From assembly GCA_001797415.1 (NCBI GenBank), contig MGPL01000133.1, positions 9,223-14,543 on the forward strand: a stretch of 5,321 nt of DNA, written 5' to 3'. The DNA is from Deltaproteobacteria bacterium GWA2_55_10. GTDB taxonomy: Bacteria; Desulfobacterota; GWC2-55-46. A program made the position numbers and the translations under genes. The notes beneath the pieces are model-generated. The model was not told the origin of the DNA. It saw only the letters and a program-made list of their open reading frames with translations, and searched no databases. Within the stretch, counting starts at the first letter, position 1. The number at the start of each line of letters is the position of its first letter. This document shows positions 1 through 5,321 of the stretch, one piece after another.

Positions 1-17
1 TTTTAAAAGAAATATTT

Positions 18-446
18 TTAGCAGTTCACGACCTGCTGCTGCTTCAATTCCTCGGCACGGAGGTATGCGCCGAGACCCTTGTCCATGTTCCCGATATGGT
101 TCACGAACCAGTCGATTATGCGCCTCTGGACCTTCAGGACCAGCGCGAGCCTTGCGCCTGATTCGAGCTCGGACCTCAATGCCGCGATCTCCTCGGAGAG
201 CTTCCTGTGCTCGGCGGAATGGGACCTCCTGCCCGAGTAGCCGCTTCTTTCCATGGCAGCCTCTTCGGCCCTGAAATGACGCAGAAGATAGCTTTCCATA
301 TAATCATAAAGCTCGTCGACCTCTTCGCGCTCCCTGCCGTGCTCGAGCGCCGCCATGAGCTTGTTTAACCTGTTGAAGATCTCCCTGTGCTGCTTCTCCT
401 GCCACCAGACCCCTGTTGACAACTGCTCTTTCCACCTGAGCATCAT
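18..446 (-). CDS. Bacteriohemerythrin (single-domain hemerythrin-like O2-binding protein)
   Basis: A 142-residue protein, the normal length for a single-domain bacteriohemerythrin. The seven expected ligands of the non-heme di-iron centre are all visible: H20 (in EKQH), H57 and E61 (in HFRAEE), H76 and H80 (in HSAEH), and H117 and D122 (in HIGNMD). The spacing matches the family, which forms a four-helix bundle that reversibly binds O2 in the cytoplasm. Members supply, store or sense oxygen, often in microaerophiles and anaerobes. No signal peptide or membrane segment is seen. Two ATGs lie side by side (446-444 and 443-441). A strong Shine-Dalgarno, AAGGAGGT read on the minus strand (460-453), sits 6 nt before the first and 9 nt before the second, so either could be used. 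The gene is transcribed away from the kinase operon. Whether it works with that operon is not shown. The family assignment is secure; the physiological role is not. Confidence 0.93.
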   Translation of the reverse strand: MMLRWKEQLSTGVWWQEKQHREIFNRLNKLMAALEHGREREEVDELYDYMESYLLRHFRAEEAAMERSGYSGRRSHSAEHRKLSEEIAALRSELESGARLALVLKVQRRIIDWFVNHIGNMDKGLGAYLRAEELKQQQVVNC

Positions 447-465
447 ATATCGACCTCCTTCAGAT

Positions 466-482
466 GGGGAACTCGGCTCCCC
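466..482. other. Inverted repeat GGGGA-N7-TCCCC in the divergent intergenic region
   Basis: A perfect 5-bp inverted repeat (466-470 and 478-482) with a 7-nt centre lies between the hemerythrin gene and the kinase operon. On the minus strand it sits just upstream of the hemerythrin Shine-Dalgarno (460-453). It could therefore be an operator or a leader hairpin of that gene. The arms are short, so chance is possible. The rest of 447-550 shows no convincing promoter on either strand. Confidence 0.35.
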
Positions 483-550
483 GTTATTTCTTATCGGCTG
501 AAGGGGCCTATACTTTAGAAGAGTTTTTGCGGCGTAACTGTTCGGAATAA

Positions 551-2566
551 ATGGCGTTTTCTTGCGGCCTGCTCTGTGCGCCGGCTTTTCCGGAATTCCT
601 GCCTGCCCTTGACAACCAGCGCGTATACATAGTACGCTTTCCTAAGCTCGTTAACCCAAAAAAACCGGACAATATGCTCCTTAGAAGATGGGCACCCCTC
701 TTTGCGCTCGCCGCGACACTGACGGCTTCGGTCCTCTTATGGCAAAGGCTTTCGGATGCCGAGAGGGTGGGCCTGTCAAACCTTACCATATTCCCCTCCG
801 TAGTCCTTGCCCTCGGCGCCCTCTCTTCAGTCCTTCTTTCAATACTCCTTTATTCAGTGGGATATGCAAGGCTTAAGGGCAAGGGCCTTGAGACCGCCAA
901 TGCCATGCTCCGGGCCGAAATAGACGAGAGGGCAAGGACAGAGGAAGAGCTGCGAAGAAGCGACGATAAGTTCAGGGGCCTCGTGGAGGCGTCGAGCGAC
1001 CTCATTTGGGAGATGGACGAGTCCGCGAGATACACATACGTCTGTCCGAGAGTAAGGGAGATCCTCGGCTATGAGCCGGCGGAGGTGCTTGGGAATTCGC
1101 CATGGGATTTCATGCAGCCTGAAGAGGCAGAGCGGGTGAAAAAGGAGTTCGCTTCCATAATGGAGGGTAGAATAGCCTTCAGCCTCCTCGAGAAGACCAA
1201 GATAAGAAAGAACGGCTCTACAGTCGTGCTTGAGACAAACGGCGTGCCGGTCTTCAGCCCCACCGGCCTTTTTTCGGGGTACAGGGGCATGGACAGGGAT
1301 ATCACCGGCAAGAAGCTCTCGGAAGAGGCCCTGAAGAAGAGCCAGGCCAGCCTCATTAACGCTCAGAGGATAGCCCAGATGGGCAGCTGGGAATGGGACA
1401 TAGAAAAGGACGACCTCTTCTGGTCTGACGGGATATACAGGATATTCGGCCTGACCCCGGGCAGCTTCGGCGCGACCTATGAGAGCTTCCTGGGCTTCGT
1501 CCACCCGGAGGACAGGCTCTTTGTCCATAAGAGCGTGACCGAGGCGCTTACCCTGAAAAAGCCCTATTCGATAGAGCACCGGATAATATTGCCGGACGGG
1601 ACAGAGAAGATGGTCCATGAGCAGGGCGAAGTGGCCTTCAGTTCCGAGGGCGTCCCGGCGCGCATGTCCGGCACTATGCAGGACATAACCGAAAGGAAGC
1701 GGACGGAAGAGCAGCTCAGGCTTTACAGGGAGCACTTGAGGGAACTCGTTGACGAGAGGACGGCGGAATTGAAGGCCCTCAACCAGAAGCTCGCCTTTGA
1801 GGTCGAGATAAGAAAGAAGGCGCAGGAGGCCGTAGGCAGGATGAACGAGGACCTGGAGAAGAGGGCGCAGGAGCTCGAGAAGGTGAACAGGGAGCTTGAG
1901 GCCTTCACATATTCGGCCTCCCACGACCTGCAGGAGCCTCTGCGCGTCATCTCCGGCTATGTCCAGCTCCTCTCTCGCAGGTACAGGGGAAGGCTCGACA
2001 AGGACGCGGACGAGTTCATCTTCTACGCTGTCGACGGCGTCGCGAGGATGCAGAGGCTCATAAACGACCTCCTGTCGTACTCTCGGATCGGCAGGCTCAA
2101 GGGGCTCAAGAGGGTAGAGAGCGAGGCCGCGCTTGGAAGGGCGGTCTCCAACCTCAAGACCCTCATAGACGAGGGCCAGGCGATAATAAGGCACGGGGGC
2201 CTGCCGGCGATAGAAGCCGATGAGTCGCAGTTGGAGCAGCTCTTCATGAACCTGATCTCGAACGCGGTCAAGTACCGCTCTCAGGACAGGCCCCTTATAA
2301 CGGTTTGCGCCCTGAAGCAGGACGGCGAGTGGCTCTTCTCGGTGACGGACAACGGAATAGGCATAGAGCCCCGGTACTCTGATAAGATATTCGATCTGTT
2401 CCAGAGGCTCCACAGGAACCCCGGCCAGCCCGGGACCGGCATAGGCCTTTCCATATGCAAGAAGGTGGTCGAGAACCATGGCGGCAGGATATGGGTGGAG
2501 TCCATGCCCGGCGCGGGCTCAACCTTTTATTTCACCATACCTTCGAAGGAGGCTGTAAATGCATGA
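551..2566 (+). CDS. Membrane-anchored PAS-PAS sensor histidine kinase with Cph1-like transmitter
   Basis: 671 residues from the first ATG, which directly follows an in-frame TAA (548-550). ATG 674 (Met42, giving 630 aa) is about equally likely. It would place the first membrane segment at the N-terminus, and both starts have only a weak GGA as ribosome site. Domains: membrane helix about 47-64, short loop, second helix about 79-103, coiled coil about 106-140, PAS1 about 137-253 (ending RGMDRDIT), PAS2 about 272-383 (PAS_3-like GSWEWD, HPEDR, ending MQDITERK), coiled coil about 384-450, then HisKA and HATPase. The phosphorylation site is H458 in SASHDLQEPLRV. The ATPase shows the N box (N567, N571), G1 (DNGIGI, 600-605), F box (IFDLFQRLH) and G2 (GTGIGL, 628-633), so it looks catalytically intact. 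The H-box and FQRLH/GTGIGLS region resemble cyanobacterial Cph1 and bacteriophytochrome kinases, but there is no GAF/PHY photosensory module. The signal is unknown; with so small an external loop, sensing is probably by the PAS domains or in the membrane. The gene heads a three-gene operon and overlaps the next gene. Confidence 0.9.
   Translation: MAFSCGLLCAPAFPEFLPALDNQRVYIVRFPKLVNPKKPDNMLLRRWAPLFALAATLTASVLLWQRLSDAERVGLSNLTIFPSVVLALGALSSVLLSILLYSVGYARLKGKGLETANAMLRAEIDERARTEEELRRSDDKFRGLVEASSDLIWEMDESARYTYVCPRVREILGYEPAEVLGNSPWDFMQPEEAERVKKEFASIMEGRIAFSLLEKTKIRKNGSTVVLETNGVPVFSPTGLFSGYRGMDRDITGKKLSEEALKKSQASLINAQRIAQMGSWEWDIEKDDLFWSDGIYRIFGLTPGSFGATYESFLGFVHPEDRLFVHKSVTEALTLKKPYSIEHRIILPDGTEKMVHEQGEVAFSSEGVPARMSGTMQDITERKRTEEQLRLYREHLRELVDERTAELKALNQKLAFEVEIRKKAQEAVGRMNEDLEKRAQELEKVNRELEAFTYSASHDLQEPLRVISGYVQLLSRRYRGRLDKDADEFIFYAVDGVARMQRLINDLLSYSRIGRLKGLKRVESEAALGRAVSNLKTLIDEGQAIIRHGGLPAIEADESQLEQLFMNLISNAVKYRSQDRPLITVCALKQDGEWLFSVTDNGIGIEPRYSDKIFDLFQRLHRNPGQPGTGIGLSICKKVVENHGGRIWVESMPGAGSTFYFTIPSKEAVNA
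2546..2552 (+). promoter_or_regulatory. Strong ribosome binding site inside the kinase gene, for the Rcp1-like regulator
   Basis: AAGGAGG lies 6 nt before ATG 2559 and is embedded in the last codons of the kinase gene, whose TGA (2564-2566) falls 8 bp into the next gene. This site decides the start of the regulator. The overlap implies translational coupling, so kinase and regulator are probably made together. Confidence 0.8.
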
Positions 2567-3002
2567 CGGCTCTGCAAGGCCGATAGAAATATTGATGGTC
2601 GAGGACAACCCGAGCGACATACGCCTTACCATAGAGGCTTTCAGGGACGCGAAGGTCAGAAATAACCTGCATGTGGCATACACCGGGGACGAGGCGATGG
2701 AGTTCCTGCGCCGTGAGGGCGCCCACCAGGGCGCCCCGAGGCCGGACCTCATCCTGCTTGACCTCAACCTGCCGGGGAAAAGCGGCAGCGAAGTGCTCGA
2801 AGAGATAAAGGGCGACCCTGAGCTCAAGCGCATACCGGTCATAGTCCTCACTACTTCGGACAATGAAATGGACATACAGAGGGCATACGACCTCCATGCG
2901 AACGCCTATATCACAAAGCCGGTCGATCTCGACAAGTTCATCGGCATAGCGGAAGCCGTGGAGGATTTCTGGCTCTCCGTGGCAAAGCTGCCGGCGAGGT
3001 AG
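2559..3002 (+). CDS. Single-domain response regulator, Rcp1-like (receiver only)
   Basis: 147 residues, almost all receiver. Visible are the acidic pocket (E15, D16 in VEDN), the phospho-acceptor D68 in LLDLNLPG, T98 in VLTTS, and K120 in ITKP. No output domain follows. The C-terminal pattern YDLHANAYITKP, then EDFWLS and KLP, is characteristic of the Rcp1 family, the cognate receiver of the phytochrome kinase Cph1. This fits the Cph1-like transmitter encoded immediately upstream. It is expected to take phosphate from H458 of that kinase and act by protein contact, as a phosphate shuttle, or as a sink that competes with the downstream activator. The ATG at 2559 is set by the AAGGAGG site at 2546-2552. 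The gene overlaps the kinase by 8 bp and is followed after 6 bp by the activator gene, so all three should share a transcript. Family assignment is strong; the output is inferred. Confidence 0.92.
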   Translation: MHDGSARPIEILMVEDNPSDIRLTIEAFRDAKVRNNLHVAYTGDEAMEFLRREGAHQGAPRPDLILLDLNLPGKSGSEVLEEIKGDPELKRIPVIVLTTSDNEMDIQRAYDLHANAYITKPVDLDKFIGIAEAVEDFWLSVAKLPAR

Positions 3003-3008
3003 ACAAAA

Positions 3009-4412
3009 ATGGTAAAGGTCAACCTTATGGAGATTCTTCTGGTAGAGGACAACCAGGCTGACGCGAGGCTCCTGAAGGAAATGCTGATGGACTCGAGCCT
3101 GAGGGACCGGTTCACGATAGCGCACGCCGAGAGCATGAAAGAGGCTGCCGAGCGCCTCGCAAAAGAGCATTTCGACGTGGCGCTCCTCGACCTCATGCTC
3201 CCCGATTCCGTTGGGATAGATACCTTCAAGAGGGTCCGCAGGTCGTTCCCTTCCATCCCTGTGGTGCTTCTTACCGGCCTTGCTGATGAGAACCTCGCGG
3301 CCCAGGCCGTGAGGGAGGGCGCGCAGGACTATTTGATAAAAGGGCAGGTGGCGCCCGGACCCCTGGCCCGTTCCCTTGTCTATGCGATCGAGCGGAGCCT
3401 CTCGGAGAGGGCAGGCAGGGGGGCTGACAGGCTCTCGCCGGGCTCAAGGCTCCGCCCGGACATGGTCGGGACGAGCACGGCCTTGAGCGACGTAAAATCC
3501 CTCATAACGACCGTATCGAAGACCTCCAATACGTCCGTCCTCATAACTGGCGAGACAGGCACCGGCAAGGAGCTGGTCGCGAACGCGATTCATTACTCGA
3601 GCAGCCGCAGCGACGGCCCTTTCATAAAGCTCAACTGCAGCGCCATACCCGACACCCTCATGGAAGCGGAGCTCTTCGGCTATGAAAAAGGGGCTTTCAC
3701 CGACGCGCGGCAGAGCAAAAAAGGGCTCTTCGAGCTTGCGGACGGAGGCACCATATTCCTTGACGAGATAGGGGATACGGACATAAGGCTTCAGCCCAAG
3801 CTCCTGCAGATACTGGAGAACAGGACGCTTCGCAAACTCGGCGGCGTGGGCGACATAAGGATAGACGTGCGCGTCATAGCGGCGACGAACGTCGACCTCT
3901 CGGAGATGGTGCGCTTAAGGAGGTTCAGGGAGGACCTCTTCTACAGGTTGAACGTGATGGTAATAGAGCTGCCCTCTTTGCGCGAGCGAAAAGAGGATGT
4001 CCTGCCCATAGCCAGGCACTTTCTGAAGGACGGCGCCGAGGCCGTGGGCTCAAGCGTGCCCAAGACGCTGGGCCAGGACGCGATCGACATGCTCCTTAAT
4101 TACGATTGGCCGGGCAATATCAGGGAGCTCAAGAATGTGATAGAGCGCGCAGTCATACTGGCCGGGCCCGGAGATGAGGTCAGAGCAGAGCACCTCCAGA
4201 TAAACCATCTTCCTTCGGTTCGAAGCAATGAGCCCTTGGTCCCCATTGCCGGGTATTCGACCGAGATGTCGCTGGAAGAGCTTGAGAAGGCCCACATCAG
4301 GAATGTGCTCGAGAAGACACGCGGCAATATTACTCACGCATCCAGGATACTCGGCATCTCAAGGCTGACCCTCAGGGAAAAGGCGAAAAAATACGGCCTC
4401 AAGGAGGAGTAA
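3009..4412 (+). CDS. NtrC-family sigma-54-dependent response regulator (receiver-AAA+-HTH)
   Basis: 467 residues, the usual length for an NtrC-type activator. Receiver about 7-125: acidic E13/D14, phospho-acceptor D61 (LLDLMLPDS), T89 (LLTG), K111 (LIKGQ). AAA+ domain about 150-385: Walker A GETGTGKE (181-188), sigma-54 contact loop GAFTDA (228-233), Walker B TIFLDEIG with D252/E253, sensor I AATN (291-294), arginine-finger region FREDLFYRLN (R307, R313), sensor II WPGNIREL (R372). A Fis-type helix-turn-helix (about 420-465, with RGNITHASRILGIS) ends the protein. It should bind an upstream enhancer, hydrolyse ATP and remodel sigma-54 RNA polymerase when phosphorylated, probably by the kinase of this operon. 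GAGGT (2996-3000) lies 8 nt before ATG 3009; Met7 (3027) is a weaker alternative. Oddities: the second glycine of GAFTGA is aspartate (D232), and the receiver resembles LPDSxG/LTGLxDE/DYLxKGQ receivers usually seen outside classical NtrC proteins. The likely target site is the triple repeat just downstream. Confidence 0.95.
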   Translation: MVKVNLMEILLVEDNQADARLLKEMLMDSSLRDRFTIAHAESMKEAAERLAKEHFDVALLDLMLPDSVGIDTFKRVRRSFPSIPVVLLTGLADENLAAQAVREGAQDYLIKGQVAPGPLARSLVYAIERSLSERAGRGADRLSPGSRLRPDMVGTSTALSDVKSLITTVSKTSNTSVLITGETGTGKELVANAIHYSSSRSDGPFIKLNCSAIPDTLMEAELFGYEKGAFTDARQSKKGLFELADGGTIFLDEIGDTDIRLQPKLLQILENRTLRKLGGVGDIRIDVRVIAATNVDLSEMVRLRRFREDLFYRLNVMVIELPSLRERKEDVLPIARHFLKDGAEAVGSSVPKTLGQDAIDMLLNYDWPGNIRELKNVIERAVILAGPGDEVRAEHLQINHLPSVRSNEPLVPIAGYSTEMSLEELEKAHIRNVLEKTRGNITHASRILGISRLTLREKAKKYGLKEE

Positions 4413-4424
4413 TCAAAATCGTAC

Positions 4425-4485
4425 TGGTAAGAAGCTTATCAGATGGTAAGTTTCTTATCAGTTAAATTGGTAATTTTCTTATCAC
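4425..4485 (+). repeat. Three dyad-symmetric direct repeats, putative enhancer (UAS) for the NtrC-type activator
   Basis: Three copies of an 18-bp element lie at 4425-4442 (TGGTAAGAAGCTTATCAG), 4444-4461 (TGGTAAGTTTCTTATCAG) and 4468-4485 (TGGTAATTTTCTTATCAC). The first two differ only in the central bases. Each is an imperfect palindrome, TGGTAAG-N3-CTTATCA, with one mismatched pair, as expected for a dimeric HTH protein. The third copy has lost a symmetry base and is weaker. Centres are 19 and 24 bp apart and fall about 138, 119 and 95 bp upstream of the predicted sigma-54 start, the normal range for an enhancer. The encoded activator next door is the obvious candidate binder, though this is inference. 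As RNA, each copy could only form a weak hairpin. Confidence 0.75.
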
Positions 4486-4544
4486 CTCTTCCTTTTTTTA
4501 TCGGCTTGCCCCGGAATTCCCACGAAAATCACTATTCCTGAAAC

Positions 4545-4560
4545 TGGCACACTCCTTGCT
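4545..4560 (+). promoter_or_regulatory. Sigma-54 (-24/-12) promoter of the receiver-PilZ gene
   Basis: TGGCAC-N5-TTGCT matches the sigma-54 consensus TGGCACG-N4-TTGCW at every strongly conserved position. The -24 GG (4546-4547) and -12 GC (4558-4559) have the exact required spacing. The predicted transcription start is near 4571, giving a leader of about 80 nt before ATG 4651. With the dyad repeats upstream, it forms a complete-looking enhancer-promoter unit. I see no clear IHF site between them. Confidence 0.87.
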
Positions 4561-4594
4561 AAATACAACGGTATATCCAATGCGGCGCTGATGT

Positions 4595-4623
4595 AACGGT
4601 TTTGCAGCAAGCGTTGTTTTTTT
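4595..4623 (+). other. Weak hairpin plus T7 tract in the leader of the receiver-PilZ gene
   Basis: AACGGTT (4595-4601) can pair with AAGCGTT (4609-4615), with one G-G mismatch and a 7-nt loop. A run of seven T (4617-4623) follows after one base. The shape is that of a weak intrinsic terminator or attenuator between the predicted sigma-54 start and the coding sequence. The stem is short and AT-rich, so it may have no effect. Confidence 0.25.
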
Positions 4624-4650
4624 ACGATAAAGACCGGAAAGGGTGTTCTT

Positions 4651-5321
4651 ATGGATGGCAATGAATGTTTACGCAGTGTGCTCGTTGTCGATGACGAGGA
4701 ATCGATGCGGGAGGTCTGCTCCGAGATACTCGACATAGCCGGTTACAGCGTGAGCACGGCCTGCAACGGCAGGGAGGCGATGGACCAACTGGATCGCGAA
4801 TGGGACCTTGTGCTCACGGACATCAACATGCCGGAACTCAACGGGCTGGACCTGTACGCCGAGGCGATACGGAAGAACTGCCTTCTCCAGGACAGGTTCC
4901 TCTTCATGACCGGTGACAGGAAGGCAATAGAGGCGGTAAGCGCGATCAACTCGAACTTCATCAAAAAACCTTTCAGAGTGAAGGAGCTCCTTTCTGCCGT
5001 CGATTCTGCGATCAACAGCTCCTATGACAAAAAAAGGACGGATACAAGGCTCAGGGTGCCTGGATGCGGGGTCCTCATCGAGGACGGCTTAAGCCTGAAG
5101 GTTAACGCCGTAACGGAGGACATCTCAAGGCACGGCATGAGGATAACATATATGGGGCGCCCGCTTGAGGCGGGCGCCATTTTCGGCGTGCGGCTTTCGG
5201 CCTTTTGCCTGAACCTTGTCAAACAGGCGAAGGTGATCTGGTCAGCCGAGGGAGTAAACAGGGCCGCCACATCCGGGCTTATGTTCACTGTGCCGCTCCA
5301 GGACTCCATGATAGCGGAGCT
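4651..5321 (+). CDS. Response regulator with receiver and PilZ (c-di-GMP binding) domains, 3' end outside the window
   Basis: 223 complete codons are present and the frame is open at the window edge. Receiver about 8-122: acidic D14/D15 (VVDDEE), phospho-acceptor D57 (LTDINMPELNG), T87 (FMTG), K106 (IKKPF). A PilZ domain follows directly at about 125-223. It has the RxxxR motif (R129, R133), the DxSxxG motif (D157, S159, G162 in EDISRHG), and the downstream VIW and GLMF strands typical of the fold. PilZ domains with these motifs bind cyclic di-GMP and commonly control motility, polysaccharide or adhesion. No DNA-binding domain is visible so far, so output is probably by protein contact. The ATG at 4651 has AAAGGG (4638-4643) 7 nt upstream. 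Transcription is predicted from the sigma-54 promoter at 4545-4560, separate from the kinase operon. Most of the PilZ domain is inside the window; any further domain cannot be seen. Confidence 0.88.
   Translation, partial: MDGNECLRSVLVVDDEESMREVCSEILDIAGYSVSTACNGREAMDQLDREWDLVLTDINMPELNGLDLYAEAIRKNCLLQDRFLFMTGDRKAIEAVSAINSNFIKKPFRVKELLSAVDSAINSSYDKKRTDTRLRVPGCGVLIEDGLSLKVNAVTEDISRHGMRITYMGRPLEAGAIFGVRLSAFCLNLVKQAKVIWSAEGVNRAATSGLMFTVPLQDSMIAE
5156..5178 (+). repeat. Perfect 9-bp GC-rich inverted repeat inside the PilZ coding region
   Basis: GGCGCCCGC (5156-5164) and GCGGGCGCC (5170-5178) are exact reverse complements around a 5-nt loop (TTGAG). In RNA this would be a very stable hairpin. It lies within the codons for GRPLEAGA in the PilZ domain and no proper T-run follows, so I do not call it a terminator. 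Confidence 0.6.

Noticed and set aside
98..111. Palindrome TGGTTC-AC-GAACCA in the hemerythrin gene
   Set aside because: It lies in codons for the conserved WFVNH segment and is explained by coding constraint.
490..497. CTTATCGG upstream of the kinase operon as a half-site of the activator repeat
   Set aside because: Only the CTTATC half matches and the other half is absent; such short matches are expected by chance.
552..565. Sigma-54-like TGGCG-N5-TTGC upstream of the internal kinase start
   Set aside because: The GG-to-GC spacing is one base short (11 instead of 12), which normally abolishes sigma-54 recognition.
609..635. Sigma-70-like promoter TTGACA ... TAGTAC before ATG 674
   Set aside because: The -35 is perfect but the best -10 is poor and the spacer is only 15 bp. 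Kept only as a note to the start question.
854..2479. Long open frame (541 codons) on the minus strand opposite the kinase gene
   Set aside because: The opposite strand encodes a kinase with all motifs intact. The antisense peptide has no recognisable domain and is the usual by-product of GC-rich codon bias.
2532..3170. 212-codon minus-strand frame opposite the Rcp1-like regulator
   Set aside because: Shadow of two well-supported receiver genes; no domain or ribosome site supports it.
4468..4499. Third dyad repeat plus T7 tract (4493-4499) as terminator of the kinase operon
   Set aside because: The stem is about 6 bp, AT-rich, includes a wobble pair, and is separated from the T tract by 7-8 nt. 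Too weak to call, though minor termination is possible.
4482..4736. 84-codon minus-strand frame across the sigma-54 promoter region
   Set aside because: It starts opposite the PilZ-gene receiver, has low-complexity Ser/Thr content and no motif. It would also overlap the promoter and leader.

Overview
The window looks like a signalling locus from a GC-rich Gram-negative bacterium. Isoleucine is often ATA and arginine often AGG despite the high GC. Together with sigma-54 control, an NtrC-family activator and a bacteriohemerythrin, this suggests a Desulfobacterota ('deltaproteobacterial') or Nitrospirota-like lineage. That placement is inference from codon habit and gene content and is not firm.

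Layout. (1) 18-446, minus strand: a complete single-domain bacteriohemerythrin with all seven di-iron ligands. (2) 447-550: a short divergent intergenic region with a GGGGA/TCCCC dyad. (3) 551-4412, plus strand: a tight three-gene operon. It encodes a membrane-anchored double-PAS histidine kinase with a Cph1-like transmitter, an Rcp1-like single-domain response regulator that overlaps the kinase gene by 8 bp, and, 6 bp further on, an NtrC-family sigma-54 activator (receiver, AAA+, Fis-type HTH). (4) 4413-4650: a 238-bp regulatory region with three copies of an 18-bp dyad-symmetric repeat (consensus TGGTAAGNNNCTTATCAG, third copy weaker), a near-consensus sigma-54 promoter (TGGCAC-N5-TTGCT) and an 80-nt leader. 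(5) 4651 to the window end: a receiver-PilZ protein, open at the right edge.

Proposed circuit (inference). The kinase senses a signal through its PAS domains or membrane segment and phosphorylates the Rcp1-like regulator, the NtrC-type activator, or both. The activator binds the triple repeat, which is centred about 138, 119 and 95 bp upstream of the predicted start, and drives sigma-54 transcription of the receiver-PilZ gene. The PilZ domain would bind cyclic di-GMP and its receiver could take phosphate from the same kinase. The locus would then join a phosphorelay, sigma-54 transcription and c-di-GMP output in one small unit. The individual families are known. The most interesting part is the specific wiring: a light-sensor-type kinase/regulator pair lacking the photosensory module, an activator with an unusual receiver and a GAFTDA loop, and a complete-looking enhancer-promoter pair in front of a PilZ effector.
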